This document shows, in pieces, positions 7,731 to 15,460 of a DNA stretch of 64,000 nt. The notes beneath the pieces are model-generated. The model worked only from the letters and a program-made list of their open reading frames with translations. It did not search any database and was not told where the DNA came from. Both the position numbers and the translations under genes were made by a program. How positions within the stretch are numbered: position 1 is the first letter of the stretch; every line of letters starts with the position of its first letter. The DNA comes from Streptomyces tropicalis (GTDB taxonomy: Bacteria > Actinomycetota > Actinomycetes > Streptomycetales > Streptomycetaceae): NCBI RefSeq assembly GCF_029269835.1, contig NZ_JARJBB010000021.1, positions 34,360 to 98,359 on the forward strand. Reading direction: 5' to 3'.

Positions 7731-9311
7731 GTGGCCCGGCGCCCCCTCCCCCGCATTCTCAGCACAGGCAGCGCCCAGCTCGCCCGGAGCCGTGAGCTGG
7801 CCCGGACGGCGGCCGACGGGGCCACCGACGTCCTCCATCCGCTCATCACCCTCACGCGTGGTCTGCGCCGGCTGGCCTCCGCCGGACGGCGCAGATGGGC
7901 GGACACCCCCAAGGACCGGCGGGGGCCAGTGCTGTTCCTGGTCGCCTCGGTGATCCTCGTGGTGGCACTGGTGCCGTACGGCCCCCTGCTCGCCGCCGCC
8001 GTCCTGATGGGCGCGGCCGCCTGGCACGGACGCGACCGCGCCGCCCCGGAGCCGGACGGCCCCGACGAGTCCCACGTCGAGCGGCTGCGGTCGCTGTTCG
8101 AGGCCCTGGTCCCGTACTTCGCCGCCGCCGAGGACCCGGCGCCGCTCTACGCCCACGGCGGCGAGTGGGAGAAGGCGTTCCCGTCCTACGAGTTCGACGA
8201 CACGGGCCGGCTGTCCCGCCTGCTGGTCCGCTACCCTGCGTACTTCACCGACGGCGAGCCCGAGTCCCGGTCCCGGATCGAGCAGCTGCTGACCGCGAAG
8301 TGCGGGCGCGGCCGCGAGTACCTCTTCGCCTGGCACGAGGAGAGCAACGAGCTGGCGGTGACCGTCCTCGCCCCGCTGCCGACCGACATCGCCGCCCAGC
8401 GGTTCGTCACCGCGCCGGGCGAGACGGTGCTCGGCTTCACGGACCCGCACGAGGTGCAGCGCACGCTCCCCCTCACCTACGGCGAGGAGCAGCGCGACGT
8501 GCCGCCCGTCGTCTGGCGGACCGGGCTGCGCTCCACCGAGCCGCACCTGCTGGCGATGGGCCAGCCCGGTAGCGGCACCTCCACCCTCCTGCGGTCCGTC
8601 GCGCTCCAGGCGCTCCGGCACGGCGACGTGCTCGTCGTCGACGGCGGCGGCACCGGCGAGTACACCTGCCTGACCGGCCGGGACGGCGTGCTGGCGGTCG
8701 AGTGCGGGCTGGCCGGGGTGCTGGCCAGCCTGGAGTGGGCCGCGACCGAGACCGAGCGGCGGCTGCTCTCCGTCAACCGGGCCCGCCAGGCCGGCCATCC
8801 ACCGCCGGAGGACACCAAACGGCCGCTGTGGCTGCTGCTCGACCGGCCCACCGCCTTCACGCATCTGGCCGGGGCGGACGGCCGCAAGGACCCGCAGGCG
8901 CTGCTCCAGGTACCGCTGCGCCACGGCCGCGCGGTCGGCGTCACGGTCGTGGTGGCCGACCAGTTCGACCACGCGGACGCGCTCGGCGAGGCGGTGCGGC
9001 AGCACACCCGCGCGCGGGTGGTGCTCGGCCCCGCCACGGCCGAGCAGCTCAAGGCGGTCCTGGGCGCTCCGCCGCACACGACGCCCCTCTCCGCGGTCCC
9101 GCCGGGGCGGGGCTACGCCCGGCTGGGCACGGGCGCCGTGCACCGCCTCCAGGTCCCCGCGACCCCCGACCCGTACGACGACGCGACGAGCGACGCGCAT
9201 CGGCAGGCCGTGCTGGACCTGCTGCCGCCGCGGACGACGCCGGCCGACGGGGAGACGGTGCCCGAGCCCGCGGTGGACATGACGAAGACGGCGGTTCCGG
9301 AGCCCTCGTAG
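7731..9311 (+). CDS. FtsK/SpoIIIE-like membrane ATPase homologue with altered Walker A
   Basis: This 526-residue protein has a basic N-terminus, a double membrane segment near residues 67-98 (PVLFLVASVILVVALVPYGPLLAAAVLMGAAAW, given as its span only) and a cytosolic FtsK/SpoIIIE domain from about 240 to 450. The P-loop reads GQPGSGTST at residues 277-285, so the Walker lysine is a threonine. The Walker B region is LWLLLDRP with the Asp at about residue 371. GTG at 7731 follows AGGAGG. FtsK family members pump DNA or, in EccC form, feed type VII secretion. The lost lysine argues against normal ATP hydrolysis, so a regulatory or structural role is likely. From memory it corresponds to the third FtsK-like protein of S. 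coelicolor (SCO1416). Confidence 0.82.
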   Translation: MARRPLPRILSTGSAQLARSRELARTAADGATDVLHPLITLTRGLRRLASAGRRRWADTPKDRRGPVLFLVASVILVVALVPYGPLLAAAVLMGAAAWHGRDRAAPEPDGPDESHVERLRSLFEALVPYFAAAEDPAPLYAHGGEWEKAFPSYEFDDTGRLSRLLVRYPAYFTDGEPESRSRIEQLLTAKCGRGREYLFAWHEESNELAVTVLAPLPTDIAAQRFVTAPGETVLGFTDPHEVQRTLPLTYGEEQRDVPPVVWRTGLRSTEPHLLAMGQPGSGTSTLLRSVALQALRHGDVLVVDGGGTGEYTCLTGRDGVLAVECGLAGVLASLEWAATETERRLLSVNRARQAGHPPPEDTKRPLWLLLDRPTAFTHLAGADGRKDPQALLQVPLRHGRAVGVTVVVADQFDHADALGEAVRQHTRARVVLGPATAEQLKAVLGAPPHTTPLSAVPPGRGYARLGTGAVHRLQVPATPDPYDDATSDAHRQAVLDLLPPRTTPADGETVPEPAVDMTKTAVPEPS

Positions 9312-9322
9312 GCCCTGCCCCG

Positions 9323-9372
9323 CCGGTGCGCCCGGCCGGGCCCCCGTCCCGGGGTCCGGCCGGGCGCGCCGG
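9323..9372. terminator. Bidirectional terminator between FtsK-like and MocR genes
   Basis: A stem of about 22 bp pairs 9323-9344 with 9351-9372 around a six-base loop (cgtccc), interrupted only by G-T wobble pairs. It lies between two converging genes, 12 bases after one stop and just before the other, so it can serve both. Confidence 0.82.
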
Positions 9373-9374
9373 TG

Positions 9375-10874
9375 TCAGGCCACGAAGGTGCGGGGTGTCT
9401 CACCGCCGCCGGACAGTCCGCTCTCCACCAGCCGGGAGGCCGCCGCCAGCCGGACCGCCGCCTCGTCGGCCACCGCTCCCCCGACGGTGAACGGCAGGCG
9501 CACGTACCCCTCGAAGGCGCCGTCGACACCGAAGCGCGGGCCGGACGGGACGCGCACCCCGACCCGCTCGCCCGCCTCGGCGAGCCGCGAGCCGGACAGG
9601 CCGCCGGTGCGCACCCACAGGGTGAGTCCGCCGGCGGGCACCTCGAACTGCCAGTCGGGCAGCTCCCGCCGCACGGCCGCGACCAGCGCGTCCCGGTTCT
9701 CCCGGGCCTGCTCGCGGCGGATCCGCACCGCCTCCTCCCAGCCGCCGGTGCTGAAGAGCCAGTTGACGGCGAGCTGTTCCAGGACGGGGGTGCCGAGGTC
9801 GGCGTAGGCCCGCGCGGCGACGAGGCTGCGGATCACGTCGGGGGCCGCCCGGACCCAGCCGATGCGCATGCCGGCCCAGAAGGCCTTGCTGGCCGATCCG
9901 ACCGTGATGACCGTGGACCCGGCGGGGTCGAACCCGCACACCGGCCCCGGCATCCGCAGCTCCGGGTCCAGGTGCAGCTCGCTCATGGTCTCGTCGACGA
10001 CGAGCACGGTCCCCGCCGAGCGGGCCGCTTCGACCAGGCGGCGCCGCTGGTCCTCGTCGGCGAGCGCGCCGGTCGGGTTGTGGAAGTCGGCGACGACGTA
10101 GGCGAGCCGGGGCGCGGCCTCGCGCAGCACCTGGCGCCAGCGGTCGAGATCCCAGCCGCCGAGGCCCTCGGCCATTGCCACCGGCACCAGCCGGGCGCCC
10201 GCCTCCCGCATCAGCTGGAGGATGTTGGCGTAGCTCGGCGACTCCACGGCGATGCGCTCGCCGCGGCCGCCGAACAGATGGCAGATGGCGTCGATGGCGC
10301 CCATGGCCCCGGTGGTGACCATGATCTGCTCGGGCATGGTGGGGATGCCCCGGGCGGTGTACCGCTCGGCGATCATCGCCCGCAGCGCGGGCAGTCCGGC
10401 CGGATAGTCGCCGTGGGTGTGGGCGTACGGCGGCAGTTCCTCCAGGGCGCCCTGGACGGCCCGGGTGAGCCAGGGCTCCGGGGCCGGGAGGGCGGCGCAG
10501 CCGAGGTCGATCACCGAGCCCAGCGCCTCCGGCGGGAGCGGTTCGAGGCCCCGCGCGGGCAGCGGGTTGCCCGCCGGCACCGCGGTCCAGCTGCCCGCCC
10601 CGCGCCGGGACTCCAGGAAGCCCTCGGTGCGCAGCGCCTCGTAGGCGGCGGCGACGGTGGTGCGGCTGACGGACAGGGCGACGGCCAGCTCCCGCTCGGC
10701 GGGCAGCCGGGCCGCCACCGGCACCCGGCCCTCGAGCACCAGGAGCCGGATCCCGTCGGCCAGCGCACGGTAGGCGGGAGGGCGGCGGGCCCCGGGGCCC
10801 GCCGGGCGGTCCTGCTGCGAGTTGAGCAGCCGCGCGAGCTGGGTGGCACCCATCGCCGAGGTCCACTGCCCCAT
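9375..10874 (-). CDS. MocR/GabR-type PLP-dependent GntR regulator
   Basis: This 499-residue fusion has an N-terminal GntR winged helix (about residues 25-95; AYRALADGIRLLVLEGRV, then LPAERELAVALSVSRTTVAAAYEAL). A type I aminotransferase-like domain follows. In it VADFHNPTGAL (near 265), VVDETMSEL (near 293) and VGSASKAFWAGMRIGW (near 325) include the PLP-binding Asn, Asp and Schiff-base Lys. ATG at 10874 was chosen over longer frames because it starts MGQW and leaves a 101-base divergent promoter region. MocR proteins sense PLP or a PLP adduct and usually control the divergent gene. Here that gene is a YczE-type membrane protein, a pairing seen widely, including Bacillus ycxD/yczE. Confidence 0.92.
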   Translation of the reverse strand: MGQWTSAMGATQLARLLNSQQDRPAGPGARRPPAYRALADGIRLLVLEGRVPVAARLPAERELAVALSVSRTTVAAAYEALRTEGFLESRRGAGSWTAVPAGNPLPARGLEPLPPEALGSVIDLGCAALPAPEPWLTRAVQGALEELPPYAHTHGDYPAGLPALRAMIAERYTARGIPTMPEQIMVTTGAMGAIDAICHLFGGRGERIAVESPSYANILQLMREAGARLVPVAMAEGLGGWDLDRWRQVLREAAPRLAYVVADFHNPTGALADEDQRRRLVEAARSAGTVLVVDETMSELHLDPELRMPGPVCGFDPAGSTVITVGSASKAFWAGMRIGWVRAAPDVIRSLVAARAYADLGTPVLEQLAVNWLFSTGGWEEAVRIRREQARENRDALVAAVRRELPDWQFEVPAGGLTLWVRTGGLSGSRLAEAGERVGVRVPSGPRFGVDGAFEGYVRLPFTVGGAVADEAAVRLAAASRLVESGLSGGGETPRTFVA

Positions 10875-10975
10875 GTCTACCAGTCCACCTTCCCCGAATT
10901 GGCCCTGGATGGCTTCTCGCCTCAAGCCACAGAGTGTCATGCACCAGGCCACTACCACCACCCAGGGGGCTCACT
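10875..10975. promoter_or_regulatory. MocR/yczE divergent promoter region with two ACCAG(T/G)CCAC repeats
   Basis: ACCAGTCCAC at 10879-10888 and ACCAGGCCAC at 10943-10952 are direct repeats differing in one base, 64 bases apart. MocR regulators typically bind direct repeats in such divergent regions. On the minus strand the repeats read GTGGACTGGT and GTGGCCTGGT. The assignment is by position and pattern only. Confidence 0.45.
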
Positions 10976-11647
10976 GTGTCCATACGGCACCGGTTCGACA
11001 GGCTCGGCCGGCTCGGTCCACGGCTGATCCGGCTCTACGCGGGCCTCTCGCTGTACGGCGCCAGCTCCGCCCTGCTCGTCGCGGCGGGTCTCGGCCTGGG
11101 GCCGTGGAACGTCCTGCACCAGGGCCTGGCCGAGCTGACCGGCCTGACGATCGGCACGGTGTCGATCGTGGTGGGGGCGGCGGTGCTGCTGCTGTGGATC
11201 CCGCTGCGCCAGCGGCCGGGCCTCGGCACGGTGTCGAACGTCCTGGTGGTCGGCCTCGCGATGGACGGCACCCTCGCCCTGCTGCCGGCGGTGCACTCCC
11301 TGCTCGTGCGGGTGCCCCTGCTCGCGGCGGGCGTGGTCCTCAACGGCGCGGCCACCGGCCTCTACATCGGCGCGCGCCTCGGCCCGGGCCCCCGGGACGG
11401 CCTGATGACCGGGCTGCACCGGCGCACCGGGCACTCGATCCGCCTGATGCGCACCGCCCTGGAGGTCGCGGTGGTCTCCGTCGGCTTCACGCTCGGCGGC
11501 ACCGTCGGGATCGGCACGGTGCTCTACGCGGTCGCCATCGGCCCGCTGGCCCAGTTCTTCCTGCGGGTGTTCGACGTCCCGGCGGCATCCGAGGGCAGCA
11601 CCGTCGTTGCCACCGGGACACCCGCCCGGGCGATACTGCGTCGGTGA
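10976..11647 (+). CDS. YczE/YyaS/YitT-family membrane protein
   Basis: This 223-residue integral membrane protein has about five to six hydrophobic segments, starting with RLYAGLSLYGASSALLVAAG near residues 15-35. The family-typical motif GLGPWNVLHQGLAELTGLTIGT lies near 38-59. A second conserved block, ARLGPGPRDGLMTGLHRRTG, is near 140. GTG at 10976 follows a GGGGG ribosome-binding site. The function of the family is not established; linkage to MocR regulators suggests transport of a PLP-related or amine compound. Its stop overlaps the GTG of the glycerophosphodiesterase gene, so the two are translated together. Confidence 0.88.
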   Translation: MSIRHRFDRLGRLGPRLIRLYAGLSLYGASSALLVAAGLGLGPWNVLHQGLAELTGLTIGTVSIVVGAAVLLLWIPLRQRPGLGTVSNVLVVGLAMDGTLALLPAVHSLLVRVPLLAAGVVLNGAATGLYIGARLGPGPRDGLMTGLHRRTGHSIRLMRTALEVAVVSVGFTLGGTVGIGTVLYAVAIGPLAQFFLRVFDVPAASEGSTVVATGTPARAILRR

Positions 11648-12411
11648 GCACCCTCGTACGCCACCCCTACCTGGACCATCCGGGCCCGCTGGCCTTCGCC
11701 CACCGCGGCGGGGCCGCCGACGGACTCGAGAACACCGCGGCGCAGTTCCGCCGCGCGCTCGCGCTGGGCTACCGCTACCTGGAGACCGACGTGCACGCGA
11801 CGGCGGACGGCCGGCTCGTCGCCTTCCACGATCCGACCCTGGACCGGGTGACCGACGGCGCGGGCCGGATCGCGGACCTGCCGTGGGAGACCGTGGCGCA
11901 GGCCCGCGTCGGCGGCCGGGAGCCGGTGCCGCTCCTCGAGGAACTGCTGGAGACCTTCCCCGGCGCGCGCTGGAACGTGGACGTGAAGGCGGAGCCCGCG
12001 CTCCGGCCGCTGCTGGAGCTGATCGAGCGGGCGGACGCGTGGGACCGGGTCTGCGTCGGCTCGTTCTCCGAGGCGCGCGTGGCCCGGGCGCAGCGGCTGG
12101 CCGGCCCCCGCCTGGCCACCTCGTACGGCGTGCGCGGGGTGCTGGGGCTGCGGCTGCGCTCCTGGGGGCTGCCCGTCGCGGCGCGCCGCTCGGCCGTCGC
12201 CGCGCAGGTCCCGGTCGCGCAGTCCGGGGTCCCGGTGGTGGACGCGCGGTTCGTGCGCGCCGCCCATGCGCGGGGACTGCAGGTGCACGTCTGGACGGTC
12301 AACGAGCCCGAACCGATGCACCGGCTCCTGGACCTCGGGGTCGATGGCATCATGACCGACCACATCGACACGTTGCGCGCGGTGCTCCAGCAGCGGGGCG
12401 TCTGGGCCTGA
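11644..12411 (+). CDS. Glycerophosphodiester phosphodiesterase
   Basis: This 255-residue GDPD-fold enzyme cleaves glycerophosphodiesters to glycerol 3-phosphate and an alcohol. The catalytic His-Arg-Gly is at residues 20-22 (FAHRGG), the metal ligands lie in ENT (29-31) and LETDVHAT (46-53), and the second catalytic His in FHDPTLDR is residue 62. WNVDVKAEP near 115 and VHVWTVNEPEPM near 218 complete the fold. No signal peptide is present, so it is cytosolic. GTG at 11644 overlaps the YczE stop by four bases. It precedes the MFS gene by 53 bases on the same strand. Metal dependence is expected from the family. Confidence 0.93.
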   Translation: MSTLVRHPYLDHPGPLAFAHRGGAADGLENTAAQFRRALALGYRYLETDVHATADGRLVAFHDPTLDRVTDGAGRIADLPWETVAQARVGGREPVPLLEELLETFPGARWNVDVKAEPALRPLLELIERADAWDRVCVGSFSEARVARAQRLAGPRLATSYGVRGVLGLRLRSWGLPVAARRSAVAAQVPVAQSGVPVVDARFVRAAHARGLQVHVWTVNEPEPMHRLLDLGVDGIMTDHIDTLRAVLQQRGVWA

Positions 12412-12464
12412 GGCCAGGCCCCGGCCGGCGGCGGGCGCACTCAGGCGGGGAAGAGGGGGCACGG

Positions 12465-13811
12465 GTGGGCACCGGCACCGTGCGGGCACAGGGGGCGGAC
12501 GAGGCCGCCGAGCGGCGGCGCGAGCAGCGCGGCTGGTACTTCTACGACTGGGCGTGCTCGGTCTACTCCACGAGCGTGCTGACGGTGTTCCTCGGCCCCT
12601 ACCTCACCTCGGTGGCCGAGTCGGCGGCGGACCCGGAGGGGTTCGTGCACCCGCTGGGCGTCCCGGTGCGGGCGGGGTCGTTCTTCGCGTACTGCGTCTC
12701 GGCGTCCGTGGTGCTGGCGATCGTCCTGATGCCGGTCGCCGGCGCGGCGGCCGACCGCACCGGCCGGCGCAAGCCGCTGCTGGCGGCCGCCGCGTACACC
12801 GGCGCCACCGCGACCACCGGCCTGTTCCTCCTGGACGGGCACCGCTACCTGCTGGGCGGCGCCCTGCTGATCGTCGCCAACGCCTCCGTGGCCGTGTCGA
12901 TGGTGCTCTACAACTCCTACCTCCCGCAGATCGCCCCGCCCGAGGAGCGCGACGCGGTGTCCTCCCGCGGCTGGGCCTTCGGCTACGCCGCCGGGTCCCT
13001 GGTGCTGGTCGGCGACCTGGTGCTGTTCACCGCGCACGACTCCTTCGGGCTCACGGAGGGAGAGGCGGTGCGGATCTGCCTCGCCTCGGCCGGTCTGTGG
13101 TGGGGGGCCTTCACGCTCGTGCCGCTGCGGCGGCTGAGGGACCGGCTCCGGACGCCCGCGGCGGCCCCGGCGCACGGCTGGCGGCAACTGGCGGCGACCC
13201 TGCGCGACATGCGGGGCAAGCCGCTGACCCTGGCGTTCCTGCTCGCCTACCTCGTCTACAACGACGGCATCCAGACGGTGATCTCCCAGGCGTCGGTCTA
13301 CGGCTCCGAGGAGCTGGGCCTGAGCCAGTCGACCCTCATCGCGGCGGTGCTGATGGTGCAGGTGCTGGCGGTGGCGGGGGCGCTCGGGATGGGCCGGCTG
13401 GCCCGTCGGTACGGGGCGCAGCGCACGGTCCTGGGATCGCTGGTCGCCTGGACGCTCACCCTGGGCGCCGGATACTTCCTGCCCGCCGGGGCGCCGGTGG
13501 GGTTCTTCGCACTGGCCGCCTGCATCGGGCTGGTCCTCGGCGGCAGCCAGGCGCTCTCCCGCTCGCTGTTCTCGCACATGGTCCCGCCCGGCAAGGAGGC
13601 CGAGTACTTCTCCGCGTACGAGATGAGCGACCGGGGCATGAGCTGGCTCGGGCCGCTGCTGTTCGGCCTCACCTATCAGGTGACGGGCAGCTATCGTGAC
13701 GCGATCATCTCTTTGGTGGTCTTCTTCGCCGTCGGATTCGTCCTGCTCGCCCGGGTTCCGGTACGGCGTGCGATCGGCGACGCGGGGAATCCGGTCCCTG
13801 ATCGGATTTAG
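12465..13811 (+). CDS. MFS transporter of the Atg22/UMF1 type
   Basis: This 448-residue protein has about twelve membrane segments. It carries the family opening REQRGWYFYDWACSVYSTSV near residues 19-38, then AGAAADRTGRRKPLLAA, an MFS loop 2-3 signature, near 90. NSYLPQIAPPEERDAVSSRGWAFGYAAGS near 150 is typical of the Atg22-like group, whose fungal members export amino acids from vacuoles. GTG at 12465 has an AGAGGGGG ribosome-binding site. It probably shares a transcript with the GDPD gene. The substrate in bacteria is unknown. It ends 280 bases before rbpA. Confidence 0.88.
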   Translation: MGTGTVRAQGADEAAERRREQRGWYFYDWACSVYSTSVLTVFLGPYLTSVAESAADPEGFVHPLGVPVRAGSFFAYCVSASVVLAIVLMPVAGAAADRTGRRKPLLAAAAYTGATATTGLFLLDGHRYLLGGALLIVANASVAVSMVLYNSYLPQIAPPEERDAVSSRGWAFGYAAGSLVLVGDLVLFTAHDSFGLTEGEAVRICLASAGLWWGAFTLVPLRRLRDRLRTPAAAPAHGWRQLAATLRDMRGKPLTLAFLLAYLVYNDGIQTVISQASVYGSEELGLSQSTLIAAVLMVQVLAVAGALGMGRLARRYGAQRTVLGSLVAWTLTLGAGYFLPAGAPVGFFALAACIGLVLGGSQALSRSLFSHMVPPGKEAEYFSAYEMSDRGMSWLGPLLFGLTYQVTGSYRDAIISLVVFFAVGFVLLARVPVRRAIGDAGNPVPDRI

Positions 13812-13897
13812 CACTCGAGACGAAAGGGCGGTAGTGTACGCGTTTGGCCCGCCAGGCGTACCGTTACTGCGCGTCAAAGATGCCGAAACGCTGGGTG

Positions 13898-13915
13898 ACA
13901 TCTACTAGTAGATGT
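13898..13915. promoter_or_regulatory. 18-bp perfect palindrome upstream of rbpA
   Basis: ACATCTACTAGTAGATGT is its own reverse complement and sits 88 bases upstream of the SigR -35 element of rbpA. Its low GC content stands out. It looks like an operator, although the protein that reads it cannot be named. Confidence 0.6.
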
Positions 13916-14002
13916 GACAAACCGGGCGCCGGTGGGTACTGCACTGGTTGACAAGGCTGCGGCTACGACGGCGACGCATGGCCCGGAACGGGACTTCGGG
14001 AC

Positions 14003-14029
14003 GGGAATCTTTACCGCCGACCGGACGTT
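14003..14029 (+). promoter_or_regulatory. SigR-type promoter of rbpA
   Basis: GGGAAT at 14003-14008 and GTT at 14027-14029 are separated by exactly 18 bases, matching the Streptomyces SigR consensus GGAAT-N18-GTT. The start codon follows about 60 bases downstream. rbpA is a known member of the SigR thiol-stress regulon in S. coelicolor. Confidence 0.85.
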
Positions 14030-14090
14030 GACCGGATGACGACGACAGCGACACCTGTCCTGTGGGCGACAAGCCCGGGAGGCACGATTC

Positions 14091-14465
14091 ATGAGTGAGC
14101 GAGCTCTTCGCGGCACGCGCCTCGTGGTGACCAGCTACGAGACCGACCGCGGTATCGACCTGGCTCCACGCCAGGCCGTGGAGTACGCATGCGAGAAGGG
14201 GCACCGCTTCGAGATGCCCTTCTCGGTCGAGGCGGAGATCCCGCCGGAGTGGGAGTGCAAGGTCTGTGGGGCCCCGGCGCTTCTGGTGGACGGCGACGGC
14301 CCTGAGGAGAAGAAGGGCAAGCCCGCGCGTACCCACTGGGACATGCTGATGGAGCGGCGCACCCGCGAGGAACTCGAGGAAGTCCTCGAGGAGCGCCTGG
14401 CGGTGCTGCGCTCCGGCGCGATGAACATCGCCGTCCATCCCCGGGACAGCCGCAAGTCGGCCTAG
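14091..14465 (+). CDS. rbpA: RNA polymerase-binding protein RbpA
   Basis: This 124-residue actinobacterial RNA polymerase-binding protein stabilises the principal sigma factor on the enzyme and aids open complex formation. The zinc site is visible as Cys34 and His38 (YACEKGHRF) with Cys56 and Cys59 (WECKVCG). The basic linker and C-terminal sigma-interaction region follow as KGKPARTHWDMLMERRTREELEEVLEERL (residues 76-104). Length and sequence match S. coelicolor RbpA closely as I recall it (SCO1421). Transcription is from a SigR-type promoter, linking expression to oxidative thiol stress. A long, strong hairpin terminator follows. Confidence 0.98.
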   Translation: MSERALRGTRLVVTSYETDRGIDLAPRQAVEYACEKGHRFEMPFSVEAEIPPEWECKVCGAPALLVDGDGPEEKKGKPARTHWDMLMERRTREELEEVLEERLAVLRSGAMNIAVHPRDSRKSA

Positions 14466-14500
14466 CCCCGGAGGGGCGGCCGGTCCGCCGCACGCCCCAT

Positions 14501-14546
14501 GACCGCGGGCGCCGTACGTGCACGACGTACGGCGCCCGCGGTCTTT
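14501..14546 (+). terminator. rbpA terminator, 19-bp perfect stem
   Basis: Arms at 14501-14519 and 14525-14543 are exact reverse complements of 19 bases (beginning GACCGCGGGC), with a five-base loop gcacg and TTT directly after. It lies 36 bases beyond the rbpA stop and may also act on the converging fxsA transcript. Confidence 0.92.
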
Positions 14547-14594
14547 GCGTGTGCCGGGAGAGCGCCGCCGGAGCCCGGTGGGTGGCACCGGCCG

Positions 14595-15152
14595 TCAGCG
14601 GTTCAGCGGCGGGTACTGCTCCCGGGGCGGGTCCGCGGGAGCGTCCCGGACGACCTCGCCCTGGACGACCTTGCCGTCCGGGCGGTGCATGCGGGCCTGC
14701 TGGAAGACGTCTCCGAAGCTGCCCGGCGCGGCCGCGCGCAGTCGGCTCTCGACCGTCCGCTCCGTAAGGCGGCCGACGGCCCCGCGCACCGGGGGGATCA
14801 GCAGGAGCAGGCCGGCCAGGTCCGAGAGCAGGCCGGGAAGGATCAGCAGGAGGCCGGCCAGCATGGTCAGGCCGCTGCCGCCGCCCTCGGCCGGGGTGCC
14901 GCCGCGCTGCACCGCCTCGCTCAGTCTGCGGAAGGCGCGCCGCCCGGCCCGCTTGACCACGCCCGCACCCAGCACGGCCCCGGCGAGCAGCAGCAGGAGG
15001 ACGGTGAGGCCGCCCGCCCGGTCCGCGACCAGCGTGAGCAGCCAGATCTCCAGCACCAGCCACACGGCCACGCCCAGCGGCAGGTACCGGCTCGGGCGGG
15101 AGCGCCGGGGCGGACGGGCTGAGTGCGGGCTGGTCGGAGCGCCTGTCGTCAT
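14595..15152 (-). CDS. fxsA: FxsA family membrane protein
   Basis: This 185-residue protein has the FxsA pattern of hydrophobic segments: RYLPLGVAVWLVLEIWLLTLVAD near residues 22-44, LTVLLLLLAGAVLGAGVVKRAGRR near 49-72, and SGLTMLAGLLLILPGLLSDLAGLLLLIPPVRG near 93-124. The glycine-rich GLLLILPGLLSD turn is the family hallmark. The tail from about 130 is hydrophilic and Pro-rich, which is longer than in E. coli FxsA and usual in actinobacteria. Overproduction of E. coli FxsA lets F-plasmid-bearing cells escape T7 exclusion; the normal role is unknown. It is read towards rbpA and away from ppm1. Confidence 0.9.
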   Translation of the reverse strand: MTTGAPTSPHSARPPRRSRPSRYLPLGVAVWLVLEIWLLTLVADRAGGLTVLLLLLAGAVLGAGVVKRAGRRAFRRLSEAVQRGGTPAEGGGSGLTMLAGLLLILPGLLSDLAGLLLLIPPVRGAVGRLTERTVESRLRAAAPGSFGDVFQQARMHRPDGKVVQGEVVRDAPADPPREQYPPLNR

Positions 15153-15460
15153 GCTCCCAGTGTGCCTGGACCGGTCTCAGCGCGGGATAAGCGGGCACGA
15201 ACGGGCCGCCCCACCGGGAAGTCGCTGGGGCGGGTCCGCACAGTCCCGCCCGCGTCGCGACGCCCGGCACGCTCCATCGAGGTCTTCGAGTCAGGAGCAC
15301 CCTCTCCTCGCCGCACCGGCCGAAAGCCCGAATACGCCCCGTACGAAGGCATCCGACCGGCACTCCCCCGAGTTCTTCGAGCAGGGAGGACCCCCAGAGC
15401 ACGCTCCGGGCGCCGCGGCGCCCGCCCTGCGGGCGAACGACGCGGCTTTGCGGACACGCC
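15153..15460. other. Spacer between ppm1 and fxsA
   Basis: This 308-base spacer lies downstream of ppm1 and upstream of fxsA, both read leftwards. Bases 15290-15400 are less GC-rich than average (gtcttcgagtcaggagcacc, cgagttcttcgagcagggag) and probably include the fxsA promoter. No gene or definite hairpin terminator was recognised. Confidence 0.4.

Noticed and set aside
7731..9311. An integrative conjugative element, given the FtsK/Tra-like gene
   Set aside because: No integrase, excisionase, replication gene, attachment site or tRNA is nearby, and the surrounding genes are core Streptomyces genes.
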